Source: Catellatospora sichuanensis
Lineage (GTDB): Bacteria; Actinomycetota; Actinomycetes; Mycobacteriales; Micromonosporaceae
DNA length: 64,000 nt
Assembly (NCBI RefSeq): GCF_007483665.1
Contig: NZ_VIQO01000032.1
Location: 62,001-126,000 of the forward strand
Direction of reading: 5' to 3'
Both the position numbers and the translations under genes were made by a program. Shown piece by piece: positions 44,724-54,036 of this stretch. Below the pieces are notes generated by a model, which searched no databases, was not told the origin of the DNA, and worked only from the letters and a program-made list of their open reading frames with translations. The number at the start of each line of letters is the position of its first letter. The first letter of the stretch is position 1.

Positions 44724-45536
44724 TCAGCGCACCGGCCTGTTGTCACGCATCGCCGACAGGCGAGCCTTCACGCTCAGCAGGGTCTCGATGATGAAGTCTT
44801 CCCGGCCCTTTTTGAGGCGGCTGATGGGGACTGCGATGCTCAGCGCGTCGACCGATTGGGAGGAGAAGGGCAGCGCGACCCCGAAGCAGCGCACGCCCAG
44901 GCAGGATTCCTCGGTCTCCTCCGCGTAGCCGAGCTGGGCGGCCTTGTCGATGGTCGCCAGCAAGACGTCCCGGTTCGTGATCGTCTGGGAGGTGATGGCT
45001 TTGATCTGGTGGGGAACGAATGTCCCGCGGACGTCTTCGGGCATCTCTGCGAGCATCGCCCGTCCCAGGGCCGTGCTGTAAGCGGGAAGGCGGCGGCCGA
45101 CGGCTGAGTACATGCGCAACGGATGCTTGGACTCGCGCTTGGCGGTGTAGATGACCTCGGTGCCTTCCAGGCGGCCCAGGTGCACCGTCTCCTCGGTAGC
45201 CGCCGCGATCTCGTCCATCACGGCGCTGGCACGCGACAGCACGGGGTCGCCATCGATGTAGGCGGAGCTGACCGTCAGCGTATGAACTCCGAGCCGGTAG
45301 ACGGTGCCGGTCTGGTCGGTGTCCAGCCATCCGCGAGCACACATGGTGCGCAGGAGCGCGTGCAGGCTGCTCTTCGGGATGCCGAGGCGGGTGGCCAGCT
45401 GCAGCTGGGTGCCGGGGCCATGAGCGGCGATGTCGTCCAGGACGTCGAGGACGCGAGCAGCAGATTTGACCCCCGAGGTAGCGGAGCTGCTGTTGACCGT
45501 TTTGTCCGCGTCCACCGCGGCCTCCTCATGATCCAT
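44724..45536 (-). CDS. IclR-family regulator (KdgR-like)
   Basis: This protein of up to 270 residues has a winged HTH: LDVLDDIAAHGPGTQLQLAT, RLGIPKSSLHALLRTM and GWLDTDQTGTVYRLG. Its effector domain contains EGTEVIYTAKRESKHPLRMY and IAVPISRLKKG. Divergent from kduI, it should control uronate catabolism and itself. Two GTTC-N8-G(A/G)AC sites lie in the shared promoter, and another lies before the oxidase gene at 54,037. GTG 45,515 is a good alternative start: GAGGAGG sits five bases before it, while ATG 45,536 has no ribosome site. Confidence 0.9.
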   Translation of the reverse strand: MDHEEAAVDADKTVNSSSATSGVKSAARVLDVLDDIAAHGPGTQLQLATRLGIPKSSLHALLRTMCARGWLDTDQTGTVYRLGVHTLTVSSAYIDGDPVLSRASAVMDEIAAATEETVHLGRLEGTEVIYTAKRESKHPLRMYSAVGRRLPAYSTALGRAMLAEMPEDVRGTFVPHQIKAITSQTITNRDVLLATIDKAAQLGYAEETEESCLGVRCFGVALPFSSQSVDALSIAVPISRLKKGREDFIIETLLSVKARLSAMRDNRPVR

Positions 45537-45573
45537 CGTGGTACAGGCACTTGGCGCCTAACACTAAACCACA

Positions 45574-45590
45574 GTTCACATAGAGGGACC
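45574..45590. promoter_or_regulatory. IclR operator 1
   Basis: GTTCACATAGAGGGACC matches the GTTC(A/G)CATA-N3-G(A/G)AC motif found three times in this regulon. Confidence 0.6.
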
Positions 45591-45602
45591 GACTTCGGCC
45601 CC

Positions 45603-45632
45603 TTGACTCGTGATCGAAGGCATAGGTATCGT
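45603..45632 (+). promoter_or_regulatory. Probable kduI promoter
   Basis: TTGACT (45603-45608) with TATCGT (45627-45632) at 18-base spacing. Transcription would start near 45,640, where operator 2 begins. Confidence 0.45.
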
Positions 45633-45640
45633 CGCGCTCA

Positions 45641-45657
45641 GTTCACATAGCGGAACC
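45641..45657. promoter_or_regulatory. IclR operator 2
   Basis: GTTCACATAGCGGAACC holds inverted GTTC/GAAC ends. It lies 67 bases after operator 1 and covers the predicted transcription start, so binding would block kduI transcription. Confidence 0.65.
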
Positions 45658-45680
45658 AGGTTCACAACCGAGGAGAAGTT

Positions 45681-46496
45681 TTGATCGAGGTAAGGCACTC
45701 CGCATCGCCGTCCAGCGTGGAGACGGCAACCAATGCGGACCTGCGAAAGAACTTTCTCGTCGACAGCCTGTTCCGCACCGGCGAGGTGCACGGGGTGTAC
45801 ACCCACGATGACCGGCTGGTCGTCGGCGGAGCGGTGCCCGGTGCCGGCCAGCTCGAACTGCCGGCCTGGGACGTGCTCGGCACGGCGTCGCACCTGGCCC
45901 GCCGCGAGCTCGGCATCGTCAACGTCGGCCAGTCCGGCCACGTGCTCGTCAACGACGAGAAGTTCGAACTCCGTCACCTCGACGGACTGTTCGTCGGCCG
46001 CGGCAACGAGGTCGTGTTCGCCGGTGCCGACGCCGCGTTCTACTTCGTCTCCGCCCCGGCACACGCGGCCTACCCGACCGCCCTGCTGAGCCACGCGGCG
46101 ATCGAGCCGGTCAAGCTGGGCACGCCGCAGGGCGCGAGCCAGCGCAGCCTCTACCGCTACGCCTGGGGTCAGGAGCTGCAGACCTCGGTGCTCCAGTTCG
46201 GCGTGACCGTCATCGCCGACGGCTCCGTCTGGAACACGTTCCCGCCGCATCTGCACGACCGGCGTACCGAGGTCTACATGTACGTCGACCTCGACGACAA
46301 GGACCGGATCTTCCACCTGATGGGCCAGCCCGGCGCCGCCCGCCACCTCGTCGTGCGCGACCGCGAGGCCGTCATCTCGCCGCCGTGGTCGATCCACTCG
46401 GGCGTCGGCACCGGCTCGTACGCCTTCATCTGGGCCATGGCCGGCGAGAACAACGACTACACCGATCTGCAGCCCGTGGCGCTGGAGGATCTGTGA
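45681..46496 (+). CDS. kduI: 5-dehydro-4-deoxy-D-glucuronate isomerase (KduI)
   Basis: This 271-residue cupin has the KduI hallmark PPHLHDRRTEVYMYV: His190, His192 and Glu197 are zinc ligands, with a fourth His in SPPWSIHSGVGTGSYAF. KduI converts 5-keto-4-deoxyuronate, from unsaturated uronates, to 2,5-diketo-3-deoxygluconate. It starts at TTG 45,681, preceded by GAGGAGAAG. The next gene, kduD, begins within its stop (GTGA). The divergent regulator and operators indicate substrate control. The E. coli enzyme is also reported to act on hexuronates. Confidence 0.95.
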   Translation: MIEVRHSASPSSVETATNADLRKNFLVDSLFRTGEVHGVYTHDDRLVVGGAVPGAGQLELPAWDVLGTASHLARRELGIVNVGQSGHVLVNDEKFELRHLDGLFVGRGNEVVFAGADAAFYFVSAPAHAAYPTALLSHAAIEPVKLGTPQGASQRSLYRYAWGQELQTSVLQFGVTVIADGSVWNTFPPHLHDRRTEVYMYVDLDDKDRIFHLMGQPGAARHLVVRDREAVISPPWSIHSGVGTGSYAFIWAMAGENNDYTDLQPVALEDL

Positions 46497-47272
46497 CCGC
46501 TCAGCCTGCCGCCGAACTCCGCTCGCCGTTCGACCTGACCGGCCGCTGCGCCGTCGTGACCGGCGCCGGCCGCGGCCTGGGGCAGGCCATCGCCCGCGGG
46601 CTCGCCCAGGCCGGTGCCGACCTGGTCCTGCTGGGCAGGCCGGGCAGCCAGTCGGCCACCCGGGACCAGCTGGCCGGCCTCGGCCGGGACGTGGAGCTCG
46701 TCGACCTCGACGTCAGCGACCACGACGCCGTCGAGCGGGTCGCCGCGCAGGTGAACGGCAACCGCCAGGTCGACATCCTGGTCAACAACGCCGGCATCAT
46801 CGACCGCGCGGACTCGGTGGACGTGAGCCGGCAGTCGTGGAACCGCGTGGTGGACGTCAATCTGAACGGCCTGTTCCTGCTCTGCCAGCAGTTCGGGCGC
46901 CCGATGACCGAACGCGGGCACGGCAAGATCGTCAACGTCGCCAGCCTGCTCTCCTTCCAGGGCGGACTCCGCGTGGCGTCCTACGCCGCCAGCAAGCACG
47001 GCGTCGCCGGCGTCACCAAGGCCCTGGCCAACGAGTGGGGACCGCGCGGGGTGCAGGTCAACGCCATCGCACCCGGCTACATGAACACCGACAACACGAC
47101 CGCGCTGCGTGCGGACCCGGACCGCTCCCGGTCCATCCTCGAACGCATCCCGGCCGGTCGCTGGGGAGACGCCTCCGACATCGCCGGAGCGGCTGTCTTC
47201 CTGAGTTCCGCCGCCGCCGACTACGTCAACGGCCACGTCCTGGTCGTCGACGGAGGCTGGATGGCCCGCTGA
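46493..47272 (+). CDS. kduD: 2-deoxy-D-gluconate 3-dehydrogenase (KduD)
   Basis: This 259-residue short-chain dehydrogenase has the NAD motif TGAGRGLGQAIA (from residue 23), NNAG in VDILVNNAGIID, and the catalytic Tyr164/Lys168 in SYAASKHG. The C-terminal FLSSAAADYVNGHVLVVDGG is typical. It reduces 2,5-diketo-3-deoxygluconate to KDG. Its GTG overlaps the kduI stop by four bases, with GGAGGA upstream. KDG kinase and aldolase are not in this window. Confidence 0.9.
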   Translation: MTAQPAAELRSPFDLTGRCAVVTGAGRGLGQAIARGLAQAGADLVLLGRPGSQSATRDQLAGLGRDVELVDLDVSDHDAVERVAAQVNGNRQVDILVNNAGIIDRADSVDVSRQSWNRVVDVNLNGLFLLCQQFGRPMTERGHGKIVNVASLLSFQGGLRVASYAASKHGVAGVTKALANEWGPRGVQVNAIAPGYMNTDNTTALRADPDRSRSILERIPAGRWGDASDIAGAAVFLSSAAADYVNGHVLVVDGGWMAR

Positions 47273-47408
47273 CCCTGGCCTCCAGCGCACCGAACCCGCA
47301 CCATACAACGACGCTGTCGCCATCAGCGCCCCGGCGGCAGATATCGCTCTCTGTTTGTGCCACCCCTCCCGCCGGATCCTCCGGCACTGAAGAGATCGAG
47401 GAACAACC

Positions 47409-48494
47409 ATGAGGATCGCGTTTCGTCCCACCGCGGCGTTAATCTCCCTATCGCTGGCGGCCGCCGCCCTGGCCGGCTGCAGCGAGCAGGCAGCCGGAGA
47501 CGGCGACCCCGCCGCCGCGGGCGCCTGCAAGCCGGCTGACGTCAAACTGGTGGGCCAGGTCCGCAACGAGTCCAACCCGTACGAGGCCTCGTGGCTGGCC
47601 GGCGGCGACGCCTTCGCCAAGTCGGTCGGTCTCACCCAGCAGCGCCTCACCTACGGCGGTGACTCCACCAAGCAGCAGGAGCAGATCAGCCAGATTCTCG
47701 CCGGCGACACCAAGTGCCTGGTCATGAACGTGCTTCCCAACGGCGACTCGGACACCGCGCCGATCGTCAAGGGCGCCGACAAGGCCGGTGCCTTCCTCGT
47801 CACGCAGTGGAACAAGCCGGCCGACCTGAACCCGGCCGACTACAAGACGTGGATCAGCCACATCACCTACAACGGCGTCGAGTCCGGCAAGCAGATCGGT
47901 GACGCGCTCGCCAAGTCGATCGGCGGCTCGGGCGGCATCATCGCGCTGCAGGGCGTCCTGGACACCGCGGCCGCCAAGGACCGGTTCGCCGGACTCCAGG
48001 CGTCGCTCAAGGAGAATTCCGGCGTCCAGCTGCTCGACCAGCAGACCGCCAACTTCTCGCGCGCCGAGGCGCTCACCGTCACCAAGACGCTGCTGACCAA
48101 GCACGGCGACAAGGTCAAGGGCATCTGGGCCGCCAACGACGACATGGCGCTCGGCGCTCTGGAAGCACTCCAGCAGGCAGGTCGTGCGGGCAAGGTGGCG
48201 GTCGTCGGCATCGACGCCGTGCCCGACGCCGTCACGGCGGTGCAGAGCGGAGCCATGACCGCCACCGTCTCCAGCGACGGCACGTGGCAGGGCGGGATCG
48301 GCCTGGCGATCGGCTTCTGCGTGGCCACCGGCAAGCTGGAGGTCAAGGACATCGCCGCGGACAACCGGGCGTTCTTCGCCGAGCAGTTCCTCATCACCAA
48401 GGACAACGCCGCCGACTTCGCCCAGCCGAAGACCAACCCGTCGGACTTCGACTGCGCCAACGTCTTCAAGCGTGTGGCCGGGCCCCTGAAGTGA
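47409..48494 (+). CDS. Sugar ABC transporter substrate-binding lipoprotein
   Basis: This 361-residue protein has a lipoprotein signal ending AAALAGCSEQ, with Cys24 as the lipid site. The body is a ribose-type periplasmic-binding protein (Peripla_BP_4): SNPYEASWLAGGDAFAKSVG, IIALQGVLDTAAAKDRFAGL and KGIWAANDDMALGALEALQ. In context it should bind the uronate or oligosaccharide degraded by KduI/KduD. A 136-bp gap follows kduD, without a clear new promoter. Confidence 0.9.
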   Translation: MRIAFRPTAALISLSLAAAALAGCSEQAAGDGDPAAAGACKPADVKLVGQVRNESNPYEASWLAGGDAFAKSVGLTQQRLTYGGDSTKQQEQISQILAGDTKCLVMNVLPNGDSDTAPIVKGADKAGAFLVTQWNKPADLNPADYKTWISHITYNGVESGKQIGDALAKSIGGSGGIIALQGVLDTAAAKDRFAGLQASLKENSGVQLLDQQTANFSRAEALTVTKTLLTKHGDKVKGIWAANDDMALGALEALQQAGRAGKVAVVGIDAVPDAVTAVQSGAMTATVSSDGTWQGGIGLAIGFCVATGKLEVKDIAADNRAFFAEQFLITKDNAADFAQPKTNPSDFDCANVFKRVAGPLK

Positions 48495-49489
48495 CGGTTG
48501 AATCCGGGGCCGCCGTGCCCCGCCGGAACTCTCGGCGGGGCACGGCGTTTCGAGACGCCGGCCCACCGGTCGCGCTGGTCGTCATCTTCTCGGTGTTCGC
48601 GGTCCTGAGCCCGCAGTTCCGCAGCATCGACAACGTCCAGAACATCGTCGACGCCGCCGCGGTGCTCGCCGTGGTCACCTGCGGCATCACGTTCGTGCTG
48701 ATGATGGGGTCCATCGACCTGTCGGCCGCGGGCGTGATGGGCGCTTCCGCGCTGACCGTGTCGCTGCTGGTCGCCAACAACCGCAACGACAACGACTTCG
48801 GGCTTGTCGGGATCGCGGCCGCGGTCGTGCTGGGCTGTGCGTTCGGCTGCCTGAGCGGCCTCGCTCTGGTCCTGCTGAAGGTGCCCTCGTTCATGGCCAC
48901 GCTGGGGGTGTCGGCCATCGGGCTCGGCGTCGCGACCCTCATGTTCGCCGGCGTCCAGCCCAACATCTCCGACGCCATGCTCAAGAGCTGGGCGATCGAG
49001 CGCTTCCTGGGCTTGTCGTACCTGACCTGGATCGCCGCCGCGTGCATCCTGCTGGGCTGGCTCGTCCAGCGCTACACCCGGCTCGGCCGGTACGCCTTCG
49101 CGATCGGCGGCGCCGAGGAGGTGCTCACGCTGTCCGGCGTCAAAGTGAAGCCGTACAAGGTCGCGGTCTTCACCCTCGCCGGCGCGTTCTACGGCCTCGG
49201 CGGGGTCATGGTGACCAGCCAGCTCGGCGCCGGCCTCGTCCAAGCCGGCAACGGATACGACTTCTCGGCCATCACCGCCGCCGTCGTCGGCGGCACCCTG
49301 CTCACCGGCGGCCGTGGCGGCATCCTGCACTCCGCCGTGGGCGTCGTGCTCGTCATGGTGCTCACGAACGGTCTCGTGCAGGTCGGGGTGAGCCCCTACT
49401 GGCAGGGTGGGGTCGAGGGCCTCATCGTCGTGGCCGCGGTCGCCGCCGCGGTCATCCCCCAGCGTCGAAGAAACCAGGTGGTCAAGTGA
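48491..49489 (+). CDS. Sugar ABC transporter permease 1 (RbsC-like)
   Basis: This 332-residue protein has about nine membrane segments and the RbsC/AraH signatures: GITFVLMMGSIDLSAAGVMG and the late loop ITAAVVGGTLLTGGRGG. It starts at GTG overlapping the lipoprotein stop (GTGA), and its stop overlaps the ATPase start the same way. It is distinct from the second permease, so the transporter is probably a heterodimer. Confidence 0.9.
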   Translation: MTVESGAAVPRRNSRRGTAFRDAGPPVALVVIFSVFAVLSPQFRSIDNVQNIVDAAAVLAVVTCGITFVLMMGSIDLSAAGVMGASALTVSLLVANNRNDNDFGLVGIAAAVVLGCAFGCLSGLALVLLKVPSFMATLGVSAIGLGVATLMFAGVQPNISDAMLKSWAIERFLGLSYLTWIAAACILLGWLVQRYTRLGRYAFAIGGAEEVLTLSGVKVKPYKVAVFTLAGAFYGLGGVMVTSQLGAGLVQAGNGYDFSAITAAVVGGTLLTGGRGGILHSAVGVVLVMVLTNGLVQVGVSPYWQGGVEGLIVVAAVAAAVIPQRRRNQVVK

Positions 49490-51039
49490 GCGTCCCAGCC
49501 GAACGGGAGCCCACCACGTCCGCGCCGGTACCGGCGTTGGAGGTCCGCGGCCTCGTCAAGCACTACCCGGGCGTGAAGGCCCTCGACGGCGTCGACCTGG
49601 TGGTCCGCCAGCACGAGGTGCTGGGTCTGGCCGGCGAGAACGGCGCGGGCAAGTCCACGCTGCTCAAAGCGCTGGTCGGCCTGGTCACCCCCGACGCCGG
49701 CGAGATCTACGTCCGCGGCGAGGCCGTCAAACTGCGCAGCGTCGTCGACGCCGCCAACCACGGCATCGGCATGGTGTTCCAGGAACAGTCCCTGGTGCCC
49801 AACCTGACCGCGGCGGAGAACATCCTGCTCGGCAGCGAAGGCGCCGCGGTCCGCCGCGGCGTCTACCGCTGGGACGTCATGCGCCGCCTGGCCCAGGAGC
49901 AGCTCGACAAGATCGGCTCGAAGATCGACCCCCTCGCCCGCACCGACACGCTCTCCTTCGCCGACCGGCAGATGGTCGAGATCGCCAAGGTGCTGCGCAT
50001 CGAGCAGCGCAGCCAGCACCCGCCGGTCATCATCCTCGACGAGCCGACCTCGGTCCTGGAGTCCAAGGAGATCGAGACCCTGTTCGCGCAGATCCGCCGG
50101 CTGCGCGAGTTCGCCTCGGTCGTCTTCGTCTCCCACCGCCTCGACGAGGTGCTGGACGTGTGCGACCGGGTGACCGTGCTGCGCAGCGGCCAGTCCGTCG
50201 GCGAGGTCGCCACGGCCGGCGCCGTCCCACGCGAGCTGCACCGGATGATGATCGGCTCCACCGGGTCCGACGATCACTACCATGAGAACGCCGCCGGGCC
50301 CGTCGAGGCCGAGCAGCCCCGGCTGTCCATACGCGGCCTGTCGGGCAGCTCGTTCCGCGACATCGACCTCGACGTCGCGGCAGGGGAGATCGTGGCGATC
50401 GTCGGCGTGCACGGATCCGGTCGAGAGGACGTCTGCCGCGCCCTGTTCGGCATCGAGCCGACGACCGCCGGCGAGATCCGGATGGACGGCAAGAAGATCA
50501 GCCTGCCCAACACCCGTGCCGCGTGCGCGGCCGGCATCGGCTACGTGCCGGCCGAACGCAAGACCGAAGGCATGGTCGGCCCGATGTCGGTGGCCGAGAA
50601 CATGACCCTGACCAAGCAGAAGGCCCGCTGCGCGGGCCCCTTCGTGGCGCCGAAGAAACAGGCCGGCCTGGTGGACCGCTGGATCGACCGGCTGTCCATC
50701 CGCACGCCCAGCCGCGACACCCCCATCCAGCGGCTGTCCGGCGGCAACCAGCAGAAGGTCGTCCTGGCCCGGTGGCTGATCGGCGGCGACATCCGGCTGC
50801 TCCTACTGGACCACCCGACCCGCGGCCTGGACATCGGCGCCCGCTCGGAGGTGTACCGGCTGATGCGGGAGCTCGCCGCGAACGGGGTCGCCACCGTGCT
50901 GCTGGCCGACAGCCTCGAGGAGGCCATCGGCATGGCCGACCGCATCCTGGTCATGAACGACGGACGGGTCGTGACCGAGGTCGCCTGCCCGAACGGCGGC
51001 AAGCCGAGCCCTCTGGACCTCGTGAAAGAGATGGTATGA
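49486..51039 (+). CDS. Sugar ABC transporter ATP-binding protein, double ATPase (RbsA-like)
   Basis: This 517-residue protein has two ABC domains. The first has Walker A GENGAGKST and Walker B VIILDEPTS, but its signature is the degenerate LSFADRQ. The second has a degenerate Walker A (GVHGSGRED) and a good signature LSGGNQQKV with LLLLDHPTRGLDIGARSEVY. This asymmetry is normal for RbsA-type ATPases. It starts at GTG 49,486 (GTGA overlap), and the next permease begins at its stop (ATGA). It powers sugar uptake at the inner face of the membrane. Confidence 0.9.
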   Translation: MSVPAEREPTTSAPVPALEVRGLVKHYPGVKALDGVDLVVRQHEVLGLAGENGAGKSTLLKALVGLVTPDAGEIYVRGEAVKLRSVVDAANHGIGMVFQEQSLVPNLTAAENILLGSEGAAVRRGVYRWDVMRRLAQEQLDKIGSKIDPLARTDTLSFADRQMVEIAKVLRIEQRSQHPPVIILDEPTSVLESKEIETLFAQIRRLREFASVVFVSHRLDEVLDVCDRVTVLRSGQSVGEVATAGAVPRELHRMMIGSTGSDDHYHENAAGPVEAEQPRLSIRGLSGSSFRDIDLDVAAGEIVAIVGVHGSGREDVCRALFGIEPTTAGEIRMDGKKISLPNTRAACAAGIGYVPAERKTEGMVGPMSVAENMTLTKQKARCAGPFVAPKKQAGLVDRWIDRLSIRTPSRDTPIQRLSGGNQQKVVLARWLIGGDIRLLLLDHPTRGLDIGARSEVYRLMRELAANGVATVLLADSLEEAIGMADRILVMNDGRVVTEVACPNGGKPSPLDLVKEMV

Positions 51040-52031
51040 GCACTCCCGTCGCCATGCAGCCGGTCGCCGAACCCGCGACCGGCAGAAATGGCCCCCGCCC
51101 AGCCAAGCGACTCACCGGGTTCATGCCGCTCATCGCCCTGGTGGCGCTCGTGGCCGCCCTGACGGTCGCCGACCCGGACTTCCTGACCCCGCGGAGCCTG
51201 ACCGCGGTGGCGCGGACCGCGGCGCCGCTCATCGTGCTCGCCGCGGGGGCGACGCTCATCGTGCTCTGCGGCGGCATCGATCTTTCCATCGCGGCGTTGG
51301 CCTCGCTTTCGACAGTCCTGCTGGCCCTCTGGCTGCCGAATCTCGGCGGCATGGCCACGCCGGTCGTCATCGCCGTCGCGGCGGCGATCGGCGCGGTCCA
51401 GGGCCTGGCGCACGTGCTGTTACGGATACCGTCGTTCATCGTCACCCTGGGCGGGATGAGCATCCTGTCCGCGGTCGCCCTCGTCGTGTCCGGCGCCGGC
51501 ACCGTGCGGGTGGTGGACGACTCGCCGGTCAAGTGGCTCGAACTCTATGTCGGCGGCTACGTGCCGATGTCGGCCGCGATGGCGCTGCTCGTCGTCGCCC
51601 TGATCGCCGCCGTCGTCAAGGCCACCCCGCTGCACAGCTGGATCTCGGCCACCGGCTACTCCGAGTCGGCCGCGCGGCTCGCCGGCACGCCCGTCGACCT
51701 GGTCAAGATCGGTGCGTTCTGCGTCTCCGGCGCCTGCGCCGGGTTCGCCGCGGTCATGCTGGTCTCACGCCAGTTCAGCGGCGGCCCCACCATGGCCGAC
51801 AACCTGCTGCTGCCGGCGGTCGCGGCGATCGTCGTCGGCGGCACCGCCATCACCGGCGGTCACGGCAGCCTGTGGCGCAGCCTCGCCGGCGCACTCGTCG
51901 TGACGCTGCTGCGGGTCGGCCTGCCGATCGTCGGCGTGCCGTCCGCCTACGAGCAGATCCTGTACGGCGTGATCATCGTCGTCGCCGTCGCACTCACCCT
52001 CGACTGGTCAAAGGTGTCGATCATCAAATAG
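51036..52031 (+). CDS. Sugar ABC transporter permease 2 (RbsC-like)
   Basis: This 331-residue protein has about nine membrane segments, with ATLIVLCGGIDLSIAALASL and AAIVVGGTAITGGHGSLWRS matching RbsC signatures. Its ATG overlaps the ATPase stop. Having two different permeases is common in uronate and pentose importers of this class. Confidence 0.9.
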   Translation: MSTPVAMQPVAEPATGRNGPRPAKRLTGFMPLIALVALVAALTVADPDFLTPRSLTAVARTAAPLIVLAAGATLIVLCGGIDLSIAALASLSTVLLALWLPNLGGMATPVVIAVAAAIGAVQGLAHVLLRIPSFIVTLGGMSILSAVALVVSGAGTVRVVDDSPVKWLELYVGGYVPMSAAMALLVVALIAAVVKATPLHSWISATGYSESAARLAGTPVDLVKIGAFCVSGACAGFAAVMLVSRQFSGGPTMADNLLLPAVAAIVVGGTAITGGHGSLWRSLAGALVVTLLRVGLPIVGVPSAYEQILYGVIIVVAVALTLDWSKVSIIK

Positions 52032-52080
52032 CCGAGCCGAATCCTCATGACCTAGCTAACCGCACATATGGAAGGCCACC

Positions 52081-53577
52081 ATGTCCCACGAGAACTCCAC
52101 GCTCCTGCCCGCCGTCCGATCGTTCCTGTCCTCGCCCAAGCAGCTGCTCATCGGCGGCGAATGGGTGGACGCCAAGGACGGCAGGACGTTCGCCACCGTC
52201 AACCCGTCGACCGAGGAGGTGCTGGTCCAGGTCGCGCACGCGTCCGCCGTCGACGTGGACCGCGCGGTCACGGCGGCTCGCACGGCGTTCGAGTCCCCCT
52301 CCCCGTGGTCGAAGATGACCCCGCGTGACCGCTCCCACCTGCTGTGGCGCATCGGCGACCTCATCGACGCCCACGCCGACGAGTTCGCCCAGCTGGAGGC
52401 CCTCGACAACGGCAAGCGCGTCGAAGCGGCCCGCGACGGTGACGTCGTGGTCTCCGCCGAGCTCTTCCGCTACTTCGCGGGCTGGGCGACCAAGATGGAA
52501 GGCACGTCCATCCCGATGTCCGTGCCGGGCCGGGAATTCCACGCCTACACCCGCCGCGAGGCGATCGGCGTCGTCGCGGGCATCGTGCCGTGGAACTTCC
52601 CCCTGCTGATGGCCTGCTTCAAGATCGTCCCGGCCATCACCGCGGGCAACACCGTCATCCTCAAGCCGGCCGAGCAGACTCCGCTGACGGCGCTGCGCCT
52701 CGGTGAGCTCCTGCTCGAGGCCGGCGTGCCCGCCGGCGTCGTGAACATCCTGCCCGGCTTCGGCGACACCGGGGCCGCGCTGGTCGACCACCACGGCGTG
52801 GACAAGGTCGCCTTCACCGGCAGCACCGAGGTCGGCAAGAAGATCGCCGCTGCGGCGTCGGGCAACCTCAAGAAGGTCTCCCTGGAGCTCGGCGGCAAGG
52901 CTCCCAACATCATCTTCAACGACGCCGACATCGACGCCGCCATCGCCGGCGCGGTGCTGGGCGGTTACTTCAACGAGGGGCAGTGCTGCGTCAACGGCTC
53001 GCGCCTGTACGTCCAGCGCGGCGTCTTCGACCAGGTCGTCGAGGGTGTGGCCGCGGCCGCGCGCGCGATCAGGGTGGGCGACGGCTTCGATGCGGCCTCG
53101 CAGATGGGTCCGCTGGTCTCCCGGGAGCAGCACGAGAAGGTGCTGGGCTACATCCGTGGCGCGGTGGCCGAAGGCGCCGTGCTGCGCGCGGGAAGCGCCG
53201 ATGCGGTCGGTGACCGCGGCTTCTTCGTGTCGCCGACGCTCATCACGTCCGTGAACGAGCGGATGGCCGTGCAGACCGACGAGATCTTCGGCCCGGTCGT
53301 GACGGCGGTGCCCTTCGACACCGAGGAAGAGGTCGTCGCGGCGGCGAACAACACGGTGTACGGGCTTGCCGCGGGTGTCTGGTCGCAGAACATCGGCACC
53401 GCGCACCGCGTCGGTGCCCGCCTGCGGGCCGGCACGGTGTGGCTCAACACGTGGCACGCCGACGACGTCACACTGCCGCGCGGCGGCTTCAAGCAGTCGG
53501 GCTGGGGGCGCGAGCTCGGGTCGTTCGGCCTGGACGACTACACCCAGCTCAAGACCGTTATCGCGGAGCTGCGATGA
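52081..53577 (+). CDS. NAD(P)-dependent aldehyde dehydrogenase
   Basis: This 498-residue protein is full length for the ALDH superfamily. Catalytic Cys303 lies in FNEGQCCVNGS and the general-base Glu269 in SLELGGKAP; the cofactor region includes IVPWNFPLLMACFKIVPAI and FTGSTEVGKKI. It resembles betaine-aldehyde or lactaldehyde type enzymes; the substrate cannot be read from sequence. In context it may act on an aldehyde sugar or on a product of KDG cleavage. GGAAGG is 7 bases before ATG 52,081, and the gene is 49 bp from the permease, so it probably belongs to the operon. Confidence 0.85.
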   Translation: MSHENSTLLPAVRSFLSSPKQLLIGGEWVDAKDGRTFATVNPSTEEVLVQVAHASAVDVDRAVTAARTAFESPSPWSKMTPRDRSHLLWRIGDLIDAHADEFAQLEALDNGKRVEAARDGDVVVSAELFRYFAGWATKMEGTSIPMSVPGREFHAYTRREAIGVVAGIVPWNFPLLMACFKIVPAITAGNTVILKPAEQTPLTALRLGELLLEAGVPAGVVNILPGFGDTGAALVDHHGVDKVAFTGSTEVGKKIAAAASGNLKKVSLELGGKAPNIIFNDADIDAAIAGAVLGGYFNEGQCCVNGSRLYVQRGVFDQVVEGVAAAARAIRVGDGFDAASQMGPLVSREQHEKVLGYIRGAVAEGAVLRAGSADAVGDRGFFVSPTLITSVNERMAVQTDEIFGPVVTAVPFDTEEEVVAAANNTVYGLAAGVWSQNIGTAHRVGARLRAGTVWLNTWHADDVTLPRGGFKQSGWGRELGSFGLDDYTQLKTVIAELR

Positions 53578-53743
53578 GCATCGCCGGTGCTCGTGGGGAC
53601 GGGTGCGGGTGAACAGTGCTCCGGTGGACGGCCCGCGCCCACGGGGCGCGGGGTCGATCTGATGCCGGTGGCGGCTGGCCGGTGAAGCGACGTCGGTCGG
53701 CGGTCGGCTCACCGTCGAGGCGAGCAATGTGACTGGTCTGACG

Positions 53744-53779
53744 AGGTAGGCCCCCGGAATGCTTCCGGCGGGCCTACCT
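53744..53779 (+). terminator. Strong hairpin after the uronate operon
   Basis: AGGTAGGCCC and GGGCCTACCT pair, extended by CCGGAA/TTCCGG with one bulged C and a 3-base loop, 167 bases after the dehydrogenase stop. Confidence 0.75.
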
Positions 53780-53892
53780 GACGTGTCGGCGCTCGCCTGA
53801 ACGGCGTCGGAGAGTGCGCCTGATTCCTGCGGCGCCACTGTGGCAGGCGTCGGTCGAGGTGCGAACGACGGATGATCGAGTATCGAGTTGCA

Positions 53893-53908
53893 GTTCGCAT
53901 ATGAGAAC
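53893..53908. promoter_or_regulatory. IclR operator 3, before the ThuA-oxidase gene
   Basis: GTTCGCATATGAGAAC has the same GTTC-N8-GAAC arrangement and the same CATA core as the two sites before kduI. It lies 38 bases before a TTGACA box. Confidence 0.6.
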
Positions 53909-53945
53909 TCAAGCGCCTCTAGATTCATATATGCGTATTCGATTC

Positions 53946-53974
53946 TTGACAGCGTATTCACGTGTGTCTTACCT
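53946..53974 (+). promoter_or_regulatory. Promoter of the ThuA-oxidase gene
   Basis: TTGACA (53946-53951) and TTACCT (53969-53974) are 17 bases apart. The gene starts at 54,037 with AAGGGA as ribosome site. Confidence 0.5.
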
Positions 53975-54036
53975 TCAGGCTTCCGTGGTGGTGTCCGTCC
54001 TCGCCGCCACGCCCGCCGAACCTCAAGGGATCTCTT

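Noticed and set aside
52032-52080. IclR site before the aldehyde dehydrogenase gene
   Set aside because: CACATATGGAA resembles half of the motif but lacks the GTTC end.
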